A stretch of DNA of 64,000 nt from Misgurnus anguillicaudatus (lineage: Eukaryota; Chordata; Actinopteri; Cypriniformes; Cobitidae): NCBI RefSeq assembly GCF_027580225.2, contig NC_073356.2, forward strand, positions 16,955,501 through 17,019,500, in the 5' to 3' direction. Within the stretch, counting starts at the first letter, position 1, and the number at the start of each line of letters is the position of its first letter. The position numbers were made by a program, and so were the translations under genes. The notes below the pieces were generated by a model, which worked only from the letters and a program-made list of their open reading frames with translations, did not search any database and had not been told where the DNA came from. Below are positions 1-10,500 of the stretch, piece by piece.

Positions 1-202
1 TATAATTCTGTGAAATGACAGGGGGCGACTCGTGAGTAATTGTTCTCAAAACCATCAAAAAGCAGCAATGAGAGGAATTAGTTTGCCGAATAATTTGTCT
101 CGTGAGACGTTTGTAAATGCATGGATTTCTTAACATATAAACTGATTAGGTTGTGGGTCATTTTGACGACACATGAAAAAGTTTTTATGATGTTTTTATA
201 AA

Positions 203-1084
203 ACATCACTTTACTTGAAGGGGTGTTCACAAGGCTGACATGACACATTCATAATCATAACATGACACGTGTCATGAATATGAAGGAGATTTTATGGATG
301 TTTATGACAACTGTCATTAATTGCAATAAAAATGACATAATTGAACAAATGACAAAGATGACATTGTTTGAGATGTCTTTGTTATGACAACTTGACATTA
401 AAGCAACACTATGTAGTTTTTTTACCTTTAAATAATGTCTCTAAAATTATTTCAGTGATAGAACAACTTTTAACTGGACAAATTGTACTGTTGCTGCAAC
501 CTGAGCAGCCTCCTAGCTGCTACAAGCACACTCTGAAAGTGGCGGTGGAGGGTAGGAAACACAGCCCCGCCCCTCCCCCTGCCTGCAGAAGAGTGTCTGA
601 TACCAGACACTGTTGCGCTTTTCAACCACATGAGGGAGCTGTAAGTCATTTTTACATGGAAACTACATTGTGTTGCTTTAACCCATACATCATAACTTGC
701 CATGACAACTTGACATTAACCAAGACAACATAACTGACCACTTTTTACCAGTGATACAAATATAATTTGTCATTAAAATGTCATTAAGTGTTAATACTCT
801 GTTAAATAGTTTTTATAACAGCATCATGAATATTCTTCAGTTCATAATGTTTATTTGACCGAGTATTAATAATATTTGACATAGTATTAACACTTAATGC
901 CATAACAAAGTTATCTCAAACAATGTCATCTTTGCATTAAAAATTACATAACTGAGTAAATGACACTTAATGGCAGTTGTCATAAATGTGCATAAAATCT
1001 TCTTCATGTTCATGACACGTCATGTTATGATTATGAATGTGTCATGTCGGCCTTATGCACACCCCTTCAAGTAAAGTGTTACCA
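203..1084. mobile_element. DNA transposon with ~130-bp terminal inverted repeats
   Basis: The two ends, about 207-340 and 945-1078, are near-perfect inverted repeats beginning CACTTTACTTGAAGGGGTG. Both contain ATGACACATTCATAATCATA. There is no transposase reading frame, so it is non-autonomous. The right end lies about 35 bp from the candidate microexon acceptor. The superfamily is not clear, because no target duplication can be read. Confidence 0.75.
402..677. mobile_element. TTAA-flanked MITE nested in the TIR element
   Basis: TTAA at 398-401 and 678-681 flanks ends AGCAACACTATGTAGTTTTT and (inverted) AACTACATTGTGTTGCT. It sits inside the 203-1084 element. A GC-rich core at 540-600 has no convincing coding capacity. 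Confidence 0.7.
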
Positions 1085-1115
1085 AGTTTTTTTTCTAGTT
1101 TTCTATTTTTTACAG

Positions 1116-1133
1116 GGCAGGGGAAAGCAAGAG
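1116..1133 (+). CDS. pex1: candidate 18-nt PEX1 microexon
   Basis: A strong polypyrimidine tract and TACAG (1085-1115) precede 18 nt that are followed by GTACGT. The 18 nt read GRGKQE with no stop, and both flanking introns would be phase 0, so including it keeps the frame into the exon at 1442. It lies in the poorly conserved linker just before the stretch matching human EEDIKTVF. It could be a chance splice-site pair. The splice signals are seen; exon status is inferred. Confidence 0.4.
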
Positions 1134-1254
1134 GTACGTAAAATAAAATGAAAGTTTCTAAGTAGTTGCACACATCTAAATCCTTTTTGGCATTCAGAAA
1201 TAGACCCAGATAGATTTCAGCCTAATAGGGATACTTGCACAGAATCACCAATTT

Positions 1255-1420
1255 CACATGTATTTTGTGTATTTTCAAAATACAAAATACTGTATTTGTA
1301 TTTAAATACATTTTTCCTCACAGTATTTTGTATTTGTATTTAAATACATTTTTCGACACAGTATTTTGTATTTGTATTTGAAATACATTTCCATGTATTT
1401 ATGCCCATCTCTGGTTGTAA
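1255..1420. repeat. short repeat with TATTTAAATACA-type units
   Basis: Three near copies of an approximately 50-bp AT-rich unit (CAGTATTTTGTATTTGTATT) end at GCCCATCTCTGG. It resembles the terminal part of a fish DNA transposon; the family is not recognised. Confidence 0.5.
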
Positions 1421-1441
1421 GCTATTGTTGTCTATCTACAG

Positions 1442-1565
1442 GCAGATAGCGAGAAAGAGGACGAGCTTCAGACTGCATTTCTTGACTGGCTGCATGCTCA
1501 GAGTCATCAGCCGCTCTCCTGTCTGACGCCACGCTCCAACATTATCCTCTTACACTGTGCTGAAG
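1442..1565 (+). CDS. pex1: PEX1 exon: linker before D1
   Basis: Reads [17 protein letters not shown] and ends in codon phase 1 (GAA G). It matches the human segment EEDIKTVFYSWL by order and residue type. The acceptor is CTACAG and the donor is GTCTGT. Confidence 0.85.
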
Positions 1566-4500
1566 GTCTGTAGAAGAACATCTAGTGGTTTGTTTCTCTT
1601 AACTTTTTAATAGGTTTACAATTGCAATAGTCTCACAGTGTTTCTCACTTCTCAGGAAAGGCTGAATTTGCCGTAAGTGTGTTGAAACCAGAGCAACAGC
1701 AAGAAGATGAGATGTTCTTTCTATCGACTGGTTTATTAAAGAAAACAGACATACAGGTATTATTCACATATTTTATTTTTCACGTTTTTTTAGACCTTTA
1801 TTTCCGTTCTCCTTCCAGCTCAATTCTTCAACATTTTCATTTAGATTGTAAAGGAGCTGCATCATTTGGACCAGAGGGGCTCTTCAGACTGTGATAATAA
1901 AGATCAATTTCTTGGTTTCCCCAGCCTCAGCTCTCTTGGGTATGCTTAAAACTGGATAAATACCTAAATATCTTTAGCAATGAACTCTTTGATGGATAAG
2001 AGTAGCTGTTCTTCATTGTGATTGTTACAATCTAATGGGTCCTCTGTGTTTGCTCAGTGGGATAGAGGATATCAGCAGATTGGCCTTTGAACACATCTCT
2101 CATGCTCTAATGAGAGGTCCTCTCTCCCGCGAGCTGGTTTCAATGGGACGTGGACTTAGGGGCGGAGCTCTGCTCATTACAGGAGCAAAGGTAACCTTCT
2201 GGGTTCCATTCAATGGATATTTGATATATTTCCACTTTAAATACAGCACCTTAATGGGTGATTCTCACGAAAACTTGGTTTTAAAAATGTCAAGCAGAAA
2301 AATGTAAAAATTGCTTAAATTAATTTTTTTCCCACCAGACATTGAAAAACAAAGTCTGGAGTAAATGGGAACATTAATTTAAAAACTTTTACTTATCATT
2401 TAACACTTTTTGTAACATAATTAAAAAAATTAGTCCTAAAAAATCTCATTACCGCAACAGTCAGAAAACATCAACCCTGACATATTTTCAAAATGAAAAC
2501 CTGAAAGAACATAATTTGGAGATTCTGCACATGCATTTAAAATCAAAGTATTATGCTTCTATTAATTAAATTAACATTTAATAAGCATCTGTTGCGGTAA
2601 TGATAATCAAAATGTCATGTAAGCATTCTGACAAGACAATATTTCAAATTAACTGTAAAAAAATTATCTTACCTGGTAGCCGTCTTGAAGTAACTGGTCC
2701 ATGTTCTTGGTCACTCAAAATCAAACTTTATTAAAATTCTGTATGTGTGCTTAAACTGTTCTCAAAAAGTGTTGCGGAGGATGAGAACATCAGGCATGGA
2801 CACATCATTTTCCTAAATTTTCTTCATCCATTTATTTTTTTTCTTCATATTTTTGTGTTAATTTGATTAAATTACAACATAACGCATGTTCAAACACAGC
2901 CGGACACATTGCGGTAATGAGAATTTCAGCAGAAAATGAGATAAAATTTCCAATTATAAATTCTTATGTTGAAATCACACATTGTGCAAGGTAGAACTAG
3001 TGCTGCCTCACGATTAGTCGTGACTAGGGCTGTCAAAATTAACGCGTTAATAACGCGTTAATGCAAATTCATTTTAACGCCACTAATTTTATTAACGGAG
3101 ATTAACGCAACGCGCAATTTCTGTTTGACCCTTAGTCCAGCCCATAGTTGAATGAACAGAGACGCAGACAAATGTGCCTCTCTCTAAATGAGTAAAAGGT
3201 TTTCATAGAAATAAGAACATTAAGCAAATTGTCTACCAAATCCAATGCTCTAAATGCTCGTCTGACATCTGATATGATCTTTATTTATACGTCTGAGAGG
3301 TGTAACGTTACCGTCCTCCTAATGCTTAATCTAATACAAAGATGCGTCTCAATTCATTTTGGTTTCGCTTTTATGCATGACTTAGAAAATAGACTACAGG
3401 ACTTGCTTGATGTTAAAAGAGTCATTAAGAGAGATAAAGTTCGGTACCTGATTAATGTTAAAGAGTTATTAAGAGCGACAAGACTCAAAAGCGATCCCCT
3501 CTAGTGATGGGTCGTTCGCGAACGAGCGGCTCTAAGAGCTGATTCTTTGTAGCGAACGAGCAGAGCCGAATCTTCAGACGCATGCAGGGGAGCCGGCTCT
3601 TCTAAGGGAGCCGAGCCAGAAGAGCCGAATCTATGAAAAGAGCCGGACTGCCATCACTAAAATGTAGAGCCAGCGCTTGAGCCGAAAGAGCCGAATCAAT
3701 GGAAAGAGCCGGACTGCCCATCACTAATCCCCTCACGCTGACTGACTGATATCTGAAGCGCGTGCACACAGACGCGCGAGTGCGCGACCCGGATATATAG
3801 ACATCTACACAAAATTACAGTTTTACAAATATCTGTTTTGATAAGAATTCACGCAGGTAGGCTCTATAATCTGTTATGTTTTAAGTAAATGTTTGGTTAA
3901 CTGTTGGGTAAAACTATCTGATGTGTATTAGATCACTTAGATTTTAAGCAGTCTGTCTCAATGTCAATCAAACAAAAGGAAAAAAAGTTGAACATACATT
4001 GATGATGTTTTTGCTTTGTGTGTGCTAAATCTATTAGTTTTACCAGTGATTTTAAGGTATTGATGTGGTAATATAATGTATGGATGTGGAAATGTTTGTG
4101 GTAATTTGACTCTTTCAACTTCAAACACGTGTAGTTCTGTCATATTTTGTTATATTTCAACAAATCATGCATTGTTCTATGTTTTAATAGAGAATGTCAA
4201 AATATGAACAACTATTTTTAAAAATTTGCTAATTCCGACTCAACTTGCCAGCACAGGTCACAAATGATGCAGCAGCAAACAAAAATGGAGAAAGAAAAAT
4301 CTTCTGAAAGGAAAATTCATATACAAAACAATGGCTGGTGATTCTGTTAAAATGTAAACAGGCTGTTGTTAACATACATTTGCATAAAGCATCTATATAT
4401 GTATATATGATTAGAATATTAAAAACCTGAAAAGTGTTAAATTAGGGTAAATTTAGAATGGATAAAAATGTGCGATTAATTTGCGATTAATCGCAGTTAA

Positions 4501-7500
4501 CTCATGAAATCATGCGATTAATCTAGATTAATTTTTTTAATCTATTGACAGCCCTAGTCGTGACTAATCATTTGCAGAATAAAAGTTTTTGTTTACATAA
4601 TATATGTGTGTGTACTGCGTATAATAATTATGTTTATATAAATGCACACACATACATGTATAATTTTAAGAAAAAATATATTTATATAAAATATATTTAT
4701 ATTTATATGTAATATAGATTATATATAAATATAAACGTGTGCATACACATGCAAATGTTTCTTAATTATATACATGCATGTGTATGTGTGTATTTATACA
4801 TAATTATTATACACAGTACACCCACATATATTATGTAAAGAAAAACTTTTATTCTGCAAACGATTAGTCGCGATTAATCGTGAGGCAGCACTAGGTAGAA
4901 CACAGTATTGTGTTAATTCTGATGCTTTTTAATGTTACTATATTACACATTTTAAAGCTAAAATCATTAGTGTCGTGGTTTCGTGTGAATCACCCTAATA
5001 TAGAATTTTGTTGAAATAAAAAGCATTATTTTATACACCTGTCTCTATTATGTGAATATCTTGCACACGGGAAACCTTTGCTGATCCTTACAGGGCAGTG
5101 GGAAGTCTTGTCTCTCTAGAGCGCTATGCCTGAAGGCGAGTAAAGAGTTGGATGCCCATGTGCAAGTGCTGGACTGTAAGAAATTGAAAGGTATATTTTC
5201 CAGCAAGTTTCACCTAAGATGCTTAATTAATGTATAATTCCATTCGTGTTTATATTTTCTGACATATATCGTAAATTTACTAGGCAAGAGAGCAGACACT
5301 ATCAGACAGAGGCTGGAAGAGGTTTTTGAGCAGGCGGTTTGGAGGCAGCCCTCTGTGGTCCTGCTGGATGATTTGGATCACGTGACCGGTGCTGCATCTT
5401 CACCTGAGCATGAGCACGGGCCGGAGGCTGTACTGCGGCAGCATGTTGCACAGAGTAAGACGCCATAACAAATGTGTCCATCAGAACTGTAAGAAACTAT
5501 CAGACTTTGATGGACTTGATGTGTGTTACAGGTCTGATGCATTTGGTGGGTGAGATTATGAGACGTTCCAGTCTCATTGTTTTAATGGTCACAGCACAGA
5601 GTGAACATTCACTTCATCAGAGCCTGACTAAGGTGCAGGGCTTACACTTCTTCCAGTGCTTCTGCAAGATCCCAACACCAGATCAGGTGGGTTGACTTTC
5701 TTGTTTTCTTAAAATAAATATGCCCTGCTAGTTGTATGACTAGTTTGTATGTCTCTTCAAAGGCTCAACGGGTCGAGATCTTGAGGAATTTGATACACAA
5801 GAAACACTTTCAGGACTATCAAGCAACTCTCGATCTGGAAAGTGTTGCCAAAGTGACAGAAGGATACATGGCACAAGATTTGAACCTGCTGCTGGAGCGA
5901 GCAATCCATGCCTATACACTACACAACAAAAGCAATGGCAGCACTAAAGGTGAGCTCTATTATTTTCATAATTCAGCAGTCTTTCTGAAATCTACTGCAG
6001 CTCATTTTACTCGTTCTACAGATTTGAGTTATAAAGACTTCAAACAGGCGCTTCAAGACTTTACCCCACCCTCCCTCTGGGAAGCTCAGCTGCAGGTGCC
6101 CACCGGGGCAGGCATGGAGAGTATCGGTGGACTTCACCAGGCACGTCAGCTCCTGATGGACATCGTACTTCTGCCAGCTAAGGTATAGTACAGAAATATG
6201 TCTGGAATTAAAGTTCCTAGCCAAGAAAAGTATGGAGCGGTCATCATAAATCTCCACTGAATTAAAGTGTATGCATGGGAAGGAATGAACTACAAACATC
6301 AAGAACTTGAACTTGTTTTTATATTACCAAGTGTTGGAAACTATATATCCCCATGTTTTATAATAACATGTTGTCTTGTGTCATCTAGTACCCACTGCTT
6401 TTCTCCAGTCTGCCCATCCGCCAGTGTTCTGGTGTGCTGCTTTATGGAGCTCCTGGCACAGGCAAGACCCTGCTAGCTGGAGCTGTGGCCAAGGAGAGCG
6501 GCATGAACTTCATCAGCATCAAGGTGACAATGCGTTTGTGAGTGTATGCACATCGATATCAGTGAAAAGTAAACGTTGATTATGTTGCATGTATCTCCAG
6601 GGTCCTGAACTTCTCAGCAAGTACATCGGGGCCAGTGAGCAGGCAGTTAGGCATGTGTTTCAGAGGTGTGTCCATGCACATTACTTCTTTTACAGTATTG
6701 TTCAAAATAATAGCAGCACAATGCGACCAACCAGAACAATCAAGGTTTTTAGTATATTTTTTATTGCTACGTGGCAAACAAGCCACCAGTAGGCTCAGTA
6801 GACTCCCAGAAAACAAACAAGACCCAGCACCCATGACACGCACGCTCCCAAGGCCGTGCAATTGGGCAATTAGTTGAAAGGGGTGTGTTCAAAAAAATAG
6901 CAGTGTCTACCTTTGACTGTACAAACTCAAAACTATTTTGTACAAACATTTTTCTTTTTGGGATTTAGCAATCCTGTGAATCACTAAACTAATATTTAGT
7001 TGTATGACCACAGTTTTTTAAAACTGCTTGACATCTGTGTGGCATGGAGTCAACCAACTTGTGGCACCTCTCAGCTGTTATTCCACTCCATGATTCTTTA
7101 ACAACATTCCACAATTCATTCACATTTCTTGGTTTTGCTTCAGAAACAGCATCTTTGATATCACCCCACAAGTTCTCAATTGGATTAAGGTCTGGAGATT
7201 GGGCTGGCCACTCCATAACATTAATTTTGTTGGTTTGGAACCAAGACTTTGCCCGTTTACTAGTGTGTTTTGGGTCATTTTCTTGTTGAAACAACCATTT
7301 CAAGGGCATGTCCTCTTCAGCATAGGGCAACATTACCTCTTCAAGTATTTTAACATATGCAAACTGATCCATGATCCCTGGTATGCGATAAATAGGCCCA
7401 ACACCATAGTAGGAGAAACATGCCCATATCATGATGCTTGCACCTCCATGCTTCACTGTCTTCACTGTGTACTGTGGCTTGAATTAAGAGTTTGGGGGTC

Positions 7501-10500
7501 GTCTCACAAACTGCCTGTGGCCCTTGGACCCAAAAAGAAAAATTTTACTCTCATCAGGCCACAAAATGTTCCTCCATTTCTCTTTAGGCCAGTTGATGTG
7601 TTCTTTGGCAAATTGTAACCTCTTCTGCACATGCCTTTTTTTTAACAGAGGGACTTTGCGGGGGATTCTTGAAAATAGATTAGCTTCACACAGACGTCTT
7701 CTAACTGTCACAGTACTATCAGGTAACTCCAGACTGTCTTTGATCATCCTGGAGGTGATCATTGGCTCAGCCTTTGCCAATCTGGTTATTCTTCTATCCA
7801 TTTTGATGGTTGTCTTCCGTTTTCTTCTACGTCTTTCTGGTTTTGCTCTCCATTTTAAGGCATTGGAGATCATTTTAGCTGAACAGCCTATCATTTTTTG
7901 CACCTCTTTATAGGTTTTCCCCTCTCCAATCAACTTTTTAATCAAAGTATGCTGTTCTTCTGAACAATGTCTTGAACGACCCATTTTCCTCAGCTTTCAA
8001 ATGCATGTTCAACAAGTGTTGGCTTCATCCTTAAATAGGGGTCACCTGATTCACACCTGTTTCTTCACAAAATTGATGACCTCAGTGATTGAATGCCACA
8101 CTGCCACTTTTTTTGAACACACCCCCCTCAACTAATTCAACCAATTGCCCAATTGCACAGCCTTAAGAGCGTGCATATCATGAATGCTGGGTCTCATTTG
8201 TTTGCTAAGAATCTACTGAACCTACTGGTAACTTGTTTGCCACGTAGCAATAAAAAAATATACTAAAAACCTTGATTATTCTGGTTAGTCACATTGTACT
8301 GCTATTATTTTGAACAATACTGTATCTATCTTTAGTTAAAGGTATGGTTTGACTTAAAGGATTAGTCCATTTTCTTAAAAAAATCCAGATAATTTACTCA
8401 CCACCATGTCATCCAAAATGTTGATGTCTTTCTTTGTTCAGTCGAGAAGTATTTATGTTTTTTGAGGAAAACATTCCTGGATTTTTCTTGGACTTTAATG
8501 GACCCCAACACGTAACAGTTTTAATGCAATAAAAAATTGCAGTTTCAAAGGAGTCTAAATGATCCCAAACGAGGCATTAGGAGATTATCTAGCGAAACGA
8601 TTGTCAAGAAAAGATTTTTGACAAGAAAAATTAAAAATATGCACTTTTAAACCACAACTTCTCGTCTATCTCCGGTCCTGTGACGCGCCAGCGCGACCTC
8701 ACGTAATACGTCATCACGTCAAGAGGTCACAGAGGACGTATGCAAAACTATGGCCCAGTGTTTACAAGTGTGGAGAAAGAGGACCGTTCCAACGTTGTTG
8801 TGTGTGGAATGATACTAATTAATGTCTTTGTGTCAGTTTATTGTTTATAATGGTCCGCAAATGTGCGTTTTATATATGTAACACTTGACCTTTCCACAGC
8901 ATTACACAATTACGTGAGGTCGTGCTGGCGTGTCACAGGACCGGAGATAGACGAGAAGTTATGGTTTAAAAGTGCATATTTTTATTTTTCTTGTCAAAAA
9001 TGACAATCGTTTCGCTAGATAAGACCCTTATGCCTCACTTGGGATCATTTAGAGTCCTTTAAAAGAAACTCAGTTGAAACTACAATTTTAAACTGCATTA
9101 AAACTGTTACGTGTTGAGGTCCATTAAAGTCCATAAAAATGAGAAAAATCCTGGAATGTTTTCCTCAAAAAACATAATTTCTTCTCAACTGAACAAAGAA
9201 AGACATCAACATTTTGAATGACATGGCGGTGCGTAAGTTATCTGGATTTTTTTTTAAGAAAATGAACTAATCCTTTAATGTTTTTTTGTTTTTTTTGCTG
9301 CAGGGCTCAAGCAGCTAAGCCCTGCATACTCTTCTTTGATGAGTTTGATTCGCTGGCCCCTCGAAGAGGTCACGACAACACAGGAGTCACTGACCGCGTG
9401 GTCAATCAGCTGCTCACACAGCTGGATGGAGTGGAGGGGCTGACAGGTACACCAGGGCTGAAGATCAAATGTCCGCCAATTGTTTTGTGTTATCTGTGCA
9501 GTAACTGCATTTTTTGTTATCTTCCAGGGGTGTATGTGTTGGCTGCTACCAGTCGCCCTGATCTCATTGACCCCGCCCTCCTTAGGCCCGGGCGTTTGGA
9601 CAAGTCTCTCTACTGCCCTCCTCCAGATCGGGTCAGTGTTCTGTCTGGCACACACACCAGTTTCCCCTCTTCATACCAAAACCAAGTGCAATGTTGGTTA
9701 ATGGAGTCATGTTTGTCATTTAGGGGGCACGGTCGGAGATTCTAAAGGCTTTGACTCGCTCTGTGCCGCTGGCTGCAGATGTGGACTTGGAGCAGATTGC
9801 TGTGGCAACAGAGCTGTTCACTGGAGCAGACCTGAAGGCTCTTCTCTATAATGCACAGCTGGAGGCAATCCATAGCAGCCTGGGACCCAACCTTCTGCAT
9901 GTGTGTTAAACATATACCGTACATAGAGATATATACAGTACATATGTCAGATGTCATATCTGAAGCTTATGTTACTCTGTGTGCTTGTGTAATAGGATCT
10001 GGGCTCGGGCTCAGACAGTGACGTCAGCCTGTCTTCCTTAATTTTCCTGAACCATAGCAGTGGATCGGATGACTCAGCCGGAGAAGGGGACGTAGGGCTG
10101 GACCACTCTATGGTTTTGCTGGACCAAAGCATGCTTCCACCCGAAGACCCACGTCAGAATATCTGGCGCCTTTACTTTGGTAGCTCGTTCGAGTCTGAAC
10201 TGGTAATAGAGTTAATGTACAAATTGGTATATTTTATATATAAGTTTTATAACAATGTAATTTTATAATAAATGGTGACGTTGCTTATGATGACACACTC
10301 CATCCCTCTCTGCTCTCAGAACTCTCAGTGCCTGTCTGGCCCCAATTCTTCTGCTCCTGACCTAACAGGGACATCTGTGAGGGATGCGAGCTCTTGTCAT
10401 GCTCCAGTCTTCATGTCCTGTGTGAAGGAGGGCTTTCAGGAACTGACCAATGAGCAGTCAGAGCGCCTCAAAGCAGAGATCAATGCTGTAAAGAATAGTT

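Larger units (their letters stand above)
2998..4893. mobile_element. hAT-like MITE, second level of nest
   Basis: The terminal repeats TAGTGCTGCCTCACGATTA and its inverse are flanked by an exact 8-bp target duplication GGTAGAAC (2990-2997, 4894-4901). An 8-bp duplication is typical of hAT elements. The right half (4565-4870) is an AT-rich palindrome with TATGTGTGTG tracts. Confidence 0.85.
2256..4995. mobile_element. outermost DNA transposon of a four-level nest
   Basis: The ends GGGTGATTCTCACGAAA and (inverted) TTTCGTGTGAATCACCC match. TAAT flanks both sides (2252-2255 and 4996-4999). Its own sequence is 2256-2989 and 4902-4995; the rest is later insertions. It occupies most of the PEX1 intron 2191-5093. 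No coding frame is seen. Confidence 0.7.

Noticed and set aside
1..45. Possible 10-nt exon (GGGGCGACTC between CAG and GTGAGT)
   Set aside because: The length is not a multiple of three, and it is too short and unsupported; likely chance splice signals.
3229..3504. 91-codon + strand frame inside the hAT nest
   Set aside because: It has no transposase motif, and the surrounding element has non-autonomous structure.
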